Origin: Opitutia bacterium
GTDB lineage: Bacteria > Verrucomicrobiota > Verrucomicrobiia > Opitutales > T3Sed10-336
Direction: 5' to 3'
Assembly (NCBI GenBank): GCA_003558065.1
Contig: PWMU01000034.1
Span: forward strand, 1 to 64,000
DNA: 64,000 nt
Positions 55,523-63,734 of the stretch are shown in pieces. The position numbers were made by a program, and so were the translations under genes. The notes below the pieces were generated by a model, which was not told the DNA's origin, did no database searches, and saw only the letters and a program-made list of their open reading frames with translations. Each line of letters starts with the position of its first letter. The stretch's first letter is position 1.

Positions 55523-56497
55523 ATGCCGCAGATCACCTACCGCAAAGCCCTGAATGACGCGTTCGCCGAAGAGCTCGAGCGCGACGAAAACGTCATCATG
55601 CTCGGCGAGGAAATCGCCCAGTACAACGGCGCCTACAAGGTGACCGAAGGATTGCACGCCCGCTTCGGCGACGGCCGCATCATGGACACACCCATCAGTG
55701 AAGCCGGCTTCGCGGGACTCGGCATCGGCGCCTCCATGCTGGGAGTCCGCCCGATCATCGAGCTGATGTTCTGGAGTTTCTCGTACGTCGCGTTCGACCA
55801 GCTCTTCAATAATGCGCCCATGATCCGTTACATGTCCGGGGGCCTCATCAACGTCCCCATCGTCGTCCGCGGGCCGGCCAACGGCGGCACCAATGTCGGC
55901 GCCACCCACTCGCACACACCGGAAAATTTCGCCGCCTACACTCCCGGCCTCAAGGTGGTTTGTCCCTCGAACGCCTACGACGCCAAGGGCCTCATGAAGA
56001 GCGCCGTTCGCGACAACGACCCGGTCTTCGTCATGGAGAACACCCTTCTTTACGGGCAGAAATGGGACGTGCCCGAAGAGGAATACCTGATTCCGCTCGG
56101 CAAGGCGGACATCAAGCGCGAAGGCACGGATATTTCGCTCATCGCCCACGGCCGTTGCGTGATCACCTGCCTGGAAGCCGCCCGGGTCCTGAAGGAGGAG
56201 CACGAAATCGACGCCGAAGTCGTCGACCTGCGCTCGATCCGGCCGCTAGACCAGGAAGCCATCATCGATTCCGTCAAGAAGACCAATCGAGCGGTACTGG
56301 TCGATGAAAACAAGCCTTTCTGCGGCACCAGCGCACAGATCGCGGCCCTCATCCAGGAGCACGCCTTCGATTATCTCGACGCCCCGGTCAAACGGGTCTC
56401 TTCGCTAGACGCCCCCCAGATCTACAGCAAACCCCTCGAAGACGAAATGGTTCCCAACGCGAAGCGCATCGTCAAAGCCGTCCAGGAAATCCTGTAA
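55523..56497 (+). CDS. pdhB: Pyruvate dehydrogenase E1 component subunit beta
   Basis: 324 residues. Start MPQITYRKALNDAFAEELER is typical of E1 beta, with EEIAQYNGAYKVTEGL, GIGASMLGVRPIIELMFWSF, a transketolase-like pyrimidine-binding domain (about 1-180) and a C-terminal transketolase domain (about 195-320; VDLRSIRPLDQEAIIDSVKK). It pairs with E1 alpha around thiamine diphosphate. It starts 46 bp after pdhA and is followed after 63 bp by pdhC, a probable operon. No Shine-Dalgarno sequence precedes the ATG. Confidence 0.95.
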   Translation: MPQITYRKALNDAFAEELERDENVIMLGEEIAQYNGAYKVTEGLHARFGDGRIMDTPISEAGFAGLGIGASMLGVRPIIELMFWSFSYVAFDQLFNNAPMIRYMSGGLINVPIVVRGPANGGTNVGATHSHTPENFAAYTPGLKVVCPSNAYDAKGLMKSAVRDNDPVFVMENTLLYGQKWDVPEEEYLIPLGKADIKREGTDISLIAHGRCVITCLEAARVLKEEHEIDAEVVDLRSIRPLDQEAIIDSVKKTNRAVLVDENKPFCGTSAQIAALIQEHAFDYLDAPVKRVSSLDAPQIYSKPLEDEMVPNAKRIVKAVQEIL

Positions 56498-56560
56498 CGG
56501 TTCGCCCACCAGGGTTTTTCTCTCTAATATAAGACTAACGAAACCACGTTCCGAATCCCC

Positions 56561-57931
56561 ATGGCTACCATTATCGAAATGCCCAAACTGAGCGACACCA
56601 TGACCGCGGGCACCCTGGTCAAATGGCTGAAGAAAGAAGGTGATTCCGTGTCCACCGGCGATATGCTCGCCGAAGTCGAAACCGACAAGGCAACCATGGA
56701 ACTCGAGTCCTTCGAAGACGGCGTGCTTCTCAAGCAGTTGGTCAAAAACGGCGCGGAAGTGCCCGTCGGGTCGCCCGTCGCCGCCATCGGTGAAAAGGGC
56801 GAGAAATTTGATCCGTCGTCCGTGAAACAGGAAAGCGCGCCGGAGAAAGAATCGGAACAGGACGCCCCGAAAAAGGAACAAACGGAGGAGGCCAGGACGT
56901 CCGAAAAGGCCGAGCCCCGGGAGGAAACCGCCTCCGGAGAGGCCGGAGGCAGTGAGACCGCTCAGGAAGAACCCCCGAGCGAACCGGCACCGGACACCTC
57001 CCGGCGCCTCCGGATCTCGCCTCTCGCCCGGAAGCTTGCCCGCGAAAAGGGCGTTCCCGTCGAGCGGCTCAAGGGTTCCGGTCCGGGCGGGCGCATCGTT
57101 AAGGCCGACATTCAGGCGGCTCTGGAGCAGGGGGTTCCGGCGGATACGGGAAAGGACGGCGCGGGTCGCTCCAAGGCGCCCGCCGGCGTCCCGGCCATGT
57201 ACGCGGCTTCCGGGGGAACGATCGCCGAGGAAAAGGATATTCCCGTCTCCAACATGCGCGGTACCATCGCCAGGAGGCTTCTCGAATCGAAGACCCAAAT
57301 CCCCCACTACTACCTTGAGGTCGAAGTCGACGCGGCCCCTATCCTGGCCGCGCGAGCCTCGATCAACGCCTCGATCGCCGAACTTCCTCCCGAAAAGGGC
57401 GGCGGCAAGCTCAGTGTCAACGACTTCATCATGAAGGCCGCCGCCGAGGCCCTGCGGCGGGTCCCGGCGGTCAATTGCTCCTGGGCCGACAGCAGCATCA
57501 AACAGCATCCCGCCGCCCACGTTTCCTTCGCCGTCGCCATCGACGAAGGCCTGATCACACCGGTTATTTTCGACGCCCACGCCAAAACCCTGCGCCACAT
57601 CAGCGCGGAGACCAAGGACCTTGCCTGGAAGGCGAAGAACAAGAAGCTCAAACCCGAAGAGTTTACCGGCGGCACCTTTTGTGTCTCGAATCTCGGGATG
57701 TTCGGACTCGATCGGTTCTCAGCCATCATCAACCCCCCCAACGCGGCGATCCTCGCCGTCGGAGCCACGCGTAAAATCCCGGTCGTCTCCGGGAACGATC
57801 AAATCGAGATAGGCCACCGCATGGCGCTCACCCTTTCCTGCGACCACCGCGTCGTCGACGGGGCCACGGGGGCCGAATTTCTGGCCACTCTCCGGAACCT
57901 GCTGGAAAATCCGGCACTCATGCTGGCCTGA
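56561..57931 (+). CDS. pdhC: Dihydrolipoamide acetyltransferase, E2 of pyruvate dehydrogenase
   Basis: 456 residues. One lipoyl domain (about 1-80) with the lipoylated lysine 43 in VETDKATME; a Glu/Pro/Lys-rich linker (about 85-145); a peripheral-subunit-binding domain (about 148-185, RISPLARKLAREKGVPVERL); and a catalytic acyltransferase core (about 225-456) ending in CDHRVVDGATGAEFLATL with the active-site His and Asp. E2 forms the core of the complex and transfers acetyl groups to coenzyme A. Third gene of the operon, 23 bp before a DUF481 gene. Confidence 0.95.
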   Translation: MATIIEMPKLSDTMTAGTLVKWLKKEGDSVSTGDMLAEVETDKATMELESFEDGVLLKQLVKNGAEVPVGSPVAAIGEKGEKFDPSSVKQESAPEKESEQDAPKKEQTEEARTSEKAEPREETASGEAGGSETAQEEPPSEPAPDTSRRLRISPLARKLAREKGVPVERLKGSGPGGRIVKADIQAALEQGVPADTGKDGAGRSKAPAGVPAMYAASGGTIAEEKDIPVSNMRGTIARRLLESKTQIPHYYLEVEVDAAPILAARASINASIAELPPEKGGGKLSVNDFIMKAAAEALRRVPAVNCSWADSSIKQHPAAHVSFAVAIDEGLITPVIFDAHAKTLRHISAETKDLAWKAKNKKLKPEEFTGGTFCVSNLGMFGLDRFSAIINPPNAAILAVGATRKIPVVSGNDQIEIGHRMALTLSCDHRVVDGATGAEFLATLRNLLENPALMLA

Positions 57932-57954
57932 TCGCGCCCGACCGCGCGATTCGT

Positions 57955-58734
57955 ATGTTTTCTGGGTCGCTCAGCTCGCCCGCCGCCAGTATTCGGTTCC
58001 TGGTTACAGTGGTGCTGGCGACGCTTGTAACCAATCTCCCCTTGCCCGGAGAGGAGCGGGAATCTCCGGAAAATCCTGCTTTTTTCCGGGAGTGGACGGG
58101 CTCCCTTGAAGGAGGGCAAACCCTTCAGTCGGGACGCACCAGGCGCAACGAGATTACCCTGCGCGGGGAACTGGAGCGGCAGGTTGGCCGACACTCCCAT
58201 CGCGCCGTCGCTGAATATATTTACGGCAAACAGGACGGCTCCAAAAGCAGCGACCGCTACGGGACGAATTATCGCTGGAGATATGAGCTCAACGACTATT
58301 TCTACACCCAGTCGCTCACCTCCTTCGAGGCCGACCACATGCGCCGGATCAGGGAGCGGGCGGAACAAAATCTGAGCTTCGGGTATCGCTTCCTGGATAC
58401 AGAGCGCATGGGAGCTTCGTTCGGTCCCGGCGTCACCGCCCAGTACAATCGGGAGATCGGGGTCGAGTCCGAAATGAACTACCTGGCGACCTTCTTTCAG
58501 GATTTCACCTGGCAGATGACGGACACCCATCACTTCAAGGAAGACAGCACCTTTCTGTTCAACCCCGAAAACAGCGAGGATTACACCTACCGTTTCAACG
58601 CCACCTTCTCCAGTAATGTCACCCAGGCGATCGACCTGCGGCTCCGCTACAATTTCATCTACGAAAACCAGGTGGCCCCGGACGTCGAACAGGCGGAACA
58701 CCGGCTAACCACCTCACTCCGGTATTCGTTTTAA
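57955..58734 (+). CDS. DUF481-family outer-membrane beta-barrel protein
   Basis: 259 residues. After an N-terminal hydrophobic signal (FLVTVVLATLVTNLPL) the sequence is a string of amphipathic strands (SLEGGQTLQSGRTRRNEITL, YRWRYELNDYFYTQSLTSFE, LSFGYRFLDT) ending in aromatic LRYSF, the terminal phenylalanine needed for outer-membrane insertion. This fits DUF481/YdiY proteins, which are salt- or acid-linked barrels of unknown role. It starts 23 bp after pdhC. A close paralog with the same strand order lies at 59753-60556. Confidence 0.8.
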   Translation: MFSGSLSSPAASIRFLVTVVLATLVTNLPLPGEERESPENPAFFREWTGSLEGGQTLQSGRTRRNEITLRGELERQVGRHSHRAVAEYIYGKQDGSKSSDRYGTNYRWRYELNDYFYTQSLTSFEADHMRRIRERAEQNLSFGYRFLDTERMGASFGPGVTAQYNREIGVESEMNYLATFFQDFTWQMTDTHHFKEDSTFLFNPENSEDYTYRFNATFSSNVTQAIDLRLRYNFIYENQVAPDVEQAEHRLTTSLRYSF

Positions 58735-58741
58735 GAACCAC

Positions 58742-59608
58742 TCACCCCCCGGCTTCCCGGCCCTCGCCGTACAAATGCACGTCGCGTTGCGGGAACGGGA
58801 TGCTCACGCCGGCCTTGGCGAATTCCTGCTTGATCTTTTTGTTGAAATCCAGCTTCGTCGCCCACCAGTCGGGCCGTTTCGTCCAGGCATGCACCAGCAG
58901 ATCGACCGAGCTGTCGTTGAGATTGCCCACCGCCACCATGGGCTCCGGGTCCGACAAAAAACGTTCGTCCGAGGCGATAATTCCTTTGACCACCGAGATC
59001 GCTTTGTCGATGTCATCCGAATAGGAGATCCCGAAGGTTTCGTTTACCCGGCGGATGTCGTTGTGCGTGCGCGAAAGATTGGTAATCACGCTGCCCCAGA
59101 TCTGACTGTTGGGGATAATGACATAGGGGCCGTCCGGCACATGGGCGCGAGTGATAAAGAGCCCAAGCTCGTCCACAACGTAGAAATTCCCGCCGACAAC
59201 AATGATCTCACCGACGCTGAAGGGCCGGAGCATCATCATCATGACCCCGGCAGCAACGTTGGTCAGCGTTCCCTGAAGCGCCAGACCGACCGTCAGGCCC
59301 GCCGCACCAATCAACGCGACAAGCCCCGTTGTTTCGACTCCAAATGCTGACAGGGTGGCGTAAAGGGTGAATCCCAGAACAAGCACCTTGGTCACCTTCA
59401 CCAAAATGCCACGGATCACCGGATCGATCTTTTCGGTTTTACCGCACATGCGGTCAACCAAACGGGAGATCACTTTCGATGCGTAAAAGCCTGCAAGCAG
59501 AATCAGGATCGCCCCGACCACCTGCATGCCGTACGAGCTGACGCCTTCCAGTACCGTATCCACCGCGGCGCTTCCCCACTCCGTTTCCGATTCGTTGGTC
59601 TCAGGCAT
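58742..59608 (-). CDS. Small-conductance mechanosensitive channel, MscS family
   Basis: 288 residues. Three membrane segments (VVGAILILLAGFYASKVI, VTKVLVLGFTLYATLSAFGV, and the pore helix GLVALIGAAGLTVGLALQGT with its glycine/alanine packing) are followed by the MscS beta domain (FSVGEIIVVGGNFYVVDELG, IIPNSQIWGSVITNLSR) and a C-terminal alpha/beta domain. It releases solutes during osmotic downshock from the inner membrane. It is convergent with one DUF481 gene and divergent from the other, so all three may respond to osmotic change; no shared site is obvious. Confidence 0.9.
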   Translation of the reverse strand: MPETNESETEWGSAAVDTVLEGVSSYGMQVVGAILILLAGFYASKVISRLVDRMCGKTEKIDPVIRGILVKVTKVLVLGFTLYATLSAFGVETTGLVALIGAAGLTVGLALQGTLTNVAAGVMMMMLRPFSVGEIIVVGGNFYVVDELGLFITRAHVPDGPYVIIPNSQIWGSVITNLSRTHNDIRRVNETFGISYSDDIDKAISVVKGIIASDERFLSDPEPMVAVGNLNDSSVDLLVHAWTKRPDWWATKLDFNKKIKQEFAKAGVSIPFPQRDVHLYGEGREAGG

Positions 59609-59752
59609 AATGAAAGTTACGATGCTGCATCAAAGTGTTTCAATTGAATTCAGTACCGAAGGTACAATCTTTCCGACTCGCAAGAATAAAGGCCCCCTCC
59701 AACAAAATATCACTCTTTACACCGCTTGTGACTTCCCCTAAAAGCCTATCCC

Positions 59753-60556
59753 ATGCTCTACCACTCATTGAAATCCCGTCTTGCCCGACTGGCCTCGGTC
59801 TCTGCGCTGGGCATCCTTGTGCTGGCTCCTCCAGTCACCCTCAATGCGCAGGAAGAGGACCAGGAGGAGTACGACCATTTTTTCCAGGGATGGTCCGGTC
59901 GCCTTGATCTCGGGTACACCTATCAATCCGGGAGGACCAACCGCAACGAGCTGACTCTTCGGGGCCAGGCCGATCGGGAAGCGGGGCGCAACAAGTACCG
60001 GGCGATCGCCGAGTACGTTTACGGCGAGCAAAAGGTCGACACGGATGACGGCACCACCACGATCAAGAGCAGCGATCGCTACGGCGCCAACTTCCGCTGG
60101 CGGCGAACCCTGAGCGAATACTTTTTCACCCAGAGCCTCACTTCCTACGAAGTCGACCAGGTTCGCGGCGTCAAGCAACGAGCCGAGCAGAACCTCAGTC
60201 TCGGGTACCAATACCTCTATACGGACACCTTCGAAGCGTCGGTCGGCCCCGGTTTCACGGCGCAGTACAACAGGGAACTCGGGGTCGAGGCGGGGATGAA
60301 TTACATGGCAACCGCCTTCCAGGATTTCATCTGGAACATCACCGACGCCTATAAATTCGAGGAGGACAGCACCTTTCTGGTCAACGTGGAAGACAGCGAC
60401 GACTATATCTACCGTTTCAACGCGGGGCTGGTCGGTACGGTTACCGAGAGCATCAATATGAGCATCCGGTACAATTTCCTCTACGAAAACCAAGCGCCTC
60501 CAGGCGTGGACAGATCCGAGCACCGCCTCGTGACCTCCATTGGATACTCCTTCTAA
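59753..60556 (+). CDS. DUF481-family outer-membrane beta-barrel protein (second)
   Basis: 267 residues. Signal segment (LARLASVSALGILVLAPPVT) then amphipathic strands that follow the 57955-58734 protein closely (LDLGYTYQSGRTNRNELTLR; RAIAEYVYGEQ; FRWRRTLSEYFFTQSLTSYE; FGASVGPGFTAQYNRELGVE) and a terminal GYSF. It differs from the paralog by a short extra loop (KVDTDDGTTTIK). Divergent from the MscS gene across 144 bp that hold an AT-rich leader. Function unknown. Confidence 0.8.
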   Translation: MLYHSLKSRLARLASVSALGILVLAPPVTLNAQEEDQEEYDHFFQGWSGRLDLGYTYQSGRTNRNELTLRGQADREAGRNKYRAIAEYVYGEQKVDTDDGTTTIKSSDRYGANFRWRRTLSEYFFTQSLTSYEVDQVRGVKQRAEQNLSLGYQYLYTDTFEASVGPGFTAQYNRELGVEAGMNYMATAFQDFIWNITDAYKFEEDSTFLVNVEDSDDYIYRFNAGLVGTVTESINMSIRYNFLYENQAPPGVDRSEHRLVTSIGYSF

Positions 60557-60583
60557 GAAGGCATCAGGAGGGGGTTCAGCGGG

Positions 60584-60988
60584 CTACCGTCTCCCCTGGA
60601 CCTTCTCCCGCGGGTTCCCAACCGGCAGCAGGGTATCTATCGGAATCTCCTCGGCATCCTTCCACAGGGAATCCAGCCGGTAGTAATCACGTTTCTCCGG
60701 AAGGAAGAGGTGGATGATGATATCAAACGCGTCCACCGCATTCCATCCGCTGTCTCCGGAAACATCTTTTCCGAGAACGTGCACGTGATTCTCCTTGAGC
60801 ACATGCGCCACCTCGTTGGTCAATGCCCGCAAATGAGGCTCGGAGTTGCCGTTGGCAATGATAAAGTAATCGGTAATTGAAGACACGCGACTCACGTCGA
60901 GCACCCTGATCTCCTCGGCCTTCTTCTCATCCAGCGCGTGGCAACAGAGTTTCAAAATCTCCAGTTGGTCGGGCGTTTGATCCGTCAT
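60584..60988 (-). CDS. rsfS: Ribosome silencing factor RsfS
   Basis: 134 residues. The family strand ADRV... is replaced here by EIRVLDVSRVSSITDYFIIA, followed by NGNSEPHLRALTNEVAHVL and the SGWNAVDAFDIIIHLFLPE stretch that makes up the RsfS (DUF143/YbeB) fold. It binds ribosomal protein L14 and blocks subunit joining in starvation. Near nadD on the same strand, as in many bacteria, with 138 bp between the two. Confidence 0.95.
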   Translation of the reverse strand: MTDQTPDQLEILKLCCHALDEKKAEEIRVLDVSRVSSITDYFIIANGNSEPHLRALTNEVAHVLKENHVHVLGKDVSGDSGWNAVDAFDIIIHLFLPEKRDYYRLDSLWKDAEEIPIDTLLPVGNPREKVQGRR

Positions 60989-61126
60989 GTTCTATAGCGG
61001 CCATCGGAACACTCCCGTGACACGGGCAGCTCCCGGCAGGGGGCAGTTTCAGATCTGTGTTGCGTCATCATTGGAAGGTCTAAATCACCCGATCGCGCTT
61101 AGCAATACCGGGAGTTGAAAAGTTTA

Positions 61127-61705
61127 CTAAGAATACCACTTTCTTTCAAGGATGTGTGAAACCACACGGGCTGGTGTGAGAAAGTGAATGGGACGTCCCT
61201 CCCGAATACGTTTCCGAATATCGGTGGAGCTGATGTCGCAGGCATGCGAATCCACCGGACACAGCCTCAGACCGGGAACCTCCGGCGTCCCAGGCGCCGA
61301 TACGCCCGGCCGTTTTACCGAAGCGAACCCAATCAGCCCCGCCAGTTCCTCGATCCCGCGCCAATCGGAAAGTTTTCCCACCTGGTCCTGGCCGATAATC
61401 CAGTACAGGTCGTCCGATGGGTAACACCTTTTCAATTCCCGGACCGTTTCGACGGTGTAACTGACTCCCCCGCGGTCAATTTCGACCGTGGAAACGTCGA
61501 AACCGGGAACCCCCTCCACAGCAAGCCTCACCAGCATCGTCCTCTCTTCCCCGGAAAGCCCCGGATTCATGTCCTTTAGCGGTGAATGAAAACTGGGAAC
61601 AAAGATCACCCGGTCCAGAGAAAGAGTTTCCAATACGTCCTGAGCCGCGATCAGGTGGCCGTGATGGATAGGATCAAAGCTGCCCCCGAACAATCCCAGC
61701 TTCAT
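61127..61705 (-). CDS. nadD: Nicotinate-nucleotide adenylyltransferase
   Basis: 192 residues. The nucleotidyltransferase motif is LGLFGGSFDPIHHGHLIAAQ (HxxH near 15-18), and the C-terminal ISSTDIRKRIREGRPIHFLT is the ISSTxIR motif that completes the ATP site. It catalyses deamido-NAD synthesis from nicotinate mononucleotide and ATP. The start overlaps the stop of the sigma factor gene by four bases (ATGA), so translation is probably coupled to it. Confidence 0.95.
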   Translation of the reverse strand: MKLGLFGGSFDPIHHGHLIAAQDVLETLSLDRVIFVPSFHSPLKDMNPGLSGEERTMLVRLAVEGVPGFDVSTVEIDRGGVSYTVETVRELKRCYPSDDLYWIIGQDQVGKLSDWRGIEELAGLIGFASVKRPGVSAPGTPEVPGLRLCPVDSHACDISSTDIRKRIREGRPIHFLTPARVVSHILERKWYS

Positions 61706-62817
61706 TCATAAATCTCTGCAAGGTACGGCAACAGCACCGTTTGGAGTTTCTGAAGCGCCCGCTTTTCGCGCATGCTCACCTGTTGATGGGAAATGCCGAC
61801 TTTCCGCGAAATCTCCGTAAGCGTGTGCGCACGGCCTTCGTCACATAAACCAAAACGCAACTCCAACACTTCTTTCTGCTTCTTCGTCAAATGATGGATC
61901 AGCCCGGCGACCAATCCGCACAGGTCCTTTTGCGAGATCGCGGCCAACGGGTTCTCCGCAAGATCGTCGGGCAGCTTCTCGGACAACGGGGCGGAATCCT
62001 CCATCACCTCATTCAACGACACACTCGGCTGACGAAGCCGCTCCATCAAAAGGACCGCCTTTTTTTCGTCCACCGTCTCAGGGCCGCGCGTTTTATCGCT
62101 TGGATTGGCCTGAGTCAGGGCCTTGGAGGCCAGATTGATCGGGACGTGAACCGGAAACCGTTCGCCCATCAGATAGTTTTTGACCTGACGCTTGATCCAG
62201 GCCTGGGCGTAGGCGGCAAACGACGCCCGCGAATCCTCCACCTTGTCAATGGCGTGCAACAGAGCCAGGCACCCTTCCTGGACCGAGTCATGCCGTTTGC
62301 CCGGATCGAAAACGGTTCGATTCACCGTGATTTCGATCAAATCCTGATACCGGTAGAACATGAGTCCCTGCGCCCTTTTATAGCGGCGGTGATGCCGGGA
62401 CAGAACAAAGGTCAGGTTTTCCTTAAACCGGGTCCATTGACGATCGGTCAATTGCTCGTCGAGTTCCAGCGAATTGAAAAGATCCATCCCGAACATCCGG
62501 TCGAGCCTCCGCGCACTGGCTGCGGGAAACCGATTCCGGTACCGCTCGATCGACCACCGGATCAATTCGAATTTGTTTTCCATCAGGAGGGCATTGAGTG
62601 CCGCACGAAGGCCGATTCCCTTCCGTGCCCCCGGCAACTCCAGAGCCCGAAGGCCGCCGACGAACGCTTCCTCCAACTCGGGAAGCATGAGGATGTATTC
62701 CAGTTTACGGCGATAGGCAGCAATGATCCGCCGGCAAACACTCTCCTCAAGAGAGGGATCCGCCGTTGTTTCAGCCTGCAACGGGTGCAAGGTTTCCACG
62801 CCGTGTTCTTTAGTCAT
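61702..62817 (-). CDS. Sigma-70-family RNA polymerase sigma factor
   Basis: About 371 residues from the ATG at 62817, preceded by a purine-rich AAGGCGGG; a GTG 36 codons upstream is less likely. Region 2 is seen in DSVQEGCLALLHAIDKVEDS and FAAYAQAWIKRQVKNYLMGE (about 195-235), and region 4 in LTKKQKEVLELRFGLCDEGR and HTLTEISRKVGISHQQVSMR (about 305-360). The long N-terminal part (about 1-170) is unlike RpoD and not recognised. It appears to be an alternative sigma factor. It overlaps nadD by four bases and faces the ExoD gene across 135 bp. Confidence 0.85.
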   Translation of the reverse strand: MTKEHGVETLHPLQAETTADPSLEESVCRRIIAAYRRKLEYILMLPELEEAFVGGLRALELPGARKGIGLRAALNALLMENKFELIRWSIERYRNRFPAASARRLDRMFGMDLFNSLELDEQLTDRQWTRFKENLTFVLSRHHRRYKRAQGLMFYRYQDLIEITVNRTVFDPGKRHDSVQEGCLALLHAIDKVEDSRASFAAYAQAWIKRQVKNYLMGERFPVHVPINLASKALTQANPSDKTRGPETVDEKKAVLLMERLRQPSVSLNEVMEDSAPLSEKLPDDLAENPLAAISQKDLCGLVAGLIHHLTKKQKEVLELRFGLCDEGRAHTLTEISRKVGISHQQVSMREKRALQKLQTVLLPYLAEIYE

Positions 62818-62952
62818 AAGCCCGCCTTCGTTCAAAGATGCCGCATAAAAGGCCCGGGTCAATACCGGTGGCCGGATTTTAAAATTGTCTAAGGAGGTAA
62901 TAACACCAAAAGATGCCTGTTTCACCGTTATTCACTATCGCCGAAATTCGTC

Positions 62953-63585
62953 ATGCACACTCGCCGTTTATCTGCGGAGCTTTCGCAACTACAGGAACGA
63001 ACCGGAGAGGCGGGATACCGGCTTGATGAACTTCTCAACGCATTCGGCGACAGAGGTTTCGGTGTTTTCCTAACCATTCTGGCGGTCCCCAGCGCCCTGC
63101 CCGTTCCGGCCCCGGGCTACAGCACCCCATTCGGAATTCTCCTCGCCCTCCTCGGCGTACAGATGGTATTTCAAAGGCCCCGCCCCTGGCTGCCCCGCCG
63201 TGCGCGAAGCTTTCGTATATCCGCGGCCACCGGCAGAAGGATGGCCGCCAGCCTGACCCGGATCTTCGCCAAACTGGAGACCCTGATAAAACCCAGGTGC
63301 CTGTGGATGGAGAGCAAATTGTGTTCGTCGGCGATCGGCGCCCTGGTGGTTCTCATGGGCCTGCTGATGTGCTTCCCCATTCCCCTCACCAACACCGCCC
63401 CGGCCCTTATCATCCTTCTCACAGGAATCGGTCTGATCGAAAAAGACGGCCTGATCACCTCCGGAGCACTCGTACTCGGCTTGCTCCTCGCCTTATTTTA
63501 CGCTGCCTCCATGGTGGCGGTCTTTTACTTCGGTCTCCAGGGAATGGAGGAAGTTAAGGAGATTATCAAGGGCCGGCTCCACTGA
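62953..63585 (+). CDS. ExoD-family membrane protein
   Basis: 210 residues. LDELLNAFGDRGFGVFLTIL and ALPVPAPGYSTPFGILLALL match the ExoD N-terminal motif, followed by two more hydrophobic stretches (LVVLMGLLMCFPIPLTNTAP; LGLLLALFYAASMVAVFYFG). ExoD proteins were first linked to exopolysaccharide synthesis in Rhizobium; the molecular role is unclear. Divergent from the sigma factor gene and immediately before tRNA-Leu. No ribosome-binding site is seen at a normal distance. Confidence 0.85.
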   Translation: MHTRRLSAELSQLQERTGEAGYRLDELLNAFGDRGFGVFLTILAVPSALPVPAPGYSTPFGILLALLGVQMVFQRPRPWLPRRARSFRISAATGRRMAASLTRIFAKLETLIKPRCLWMESKLCSSAIGALVVLMGLLMCFPIPLTNTAPALIILLTGIGLIEKDGLITSGALVLGLLLALFYAASMVAVFYFGLQGMEEVKEIIKGRLH

Positions 63586-63651
63586 AACAGGCGAATGACA
63601 TTGACTCACCGACTCCCTTGAGACACTTAAATCTCTTTCCACGTGCTTGGA

Positions 63652-63734
63652 GCCCGGATGGCGGAATGGTAGACGCTGCGGACTTAAAATCCGTTCCTTG
63701 CAAAAGGGTGAGGGTTCGAGTCCCTCTCCGGGCA
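63652..63734 (+). tRNA. tRNA-Leu (UAA)
   Basis: 83 bases fold as a class II tRNA. The acceptor stem is GCCCGGA/TCCGGGC with discriminator A. The anticodon arm GGACTTAAAATCC carries TAA, reading UUA. The variable arm TCCTTGCAAAAGGGT is long as in leucine tRNAs, and the T arm is GAGGGTTCGAGTCCCTC. CCA is not encoded. Confidence 0.95.

Noticed and set aside
62891-63026. Perfect AAGGAGGT followed by a 37-codon frame before the ExoD gene
   Set aside because: The spacing to the ATG at 62913 is long (14 bases), the frame overlaps ExoD out of phase and encodes nothing recognisable. It may be chance or a leader peptide, not strong enough to list.
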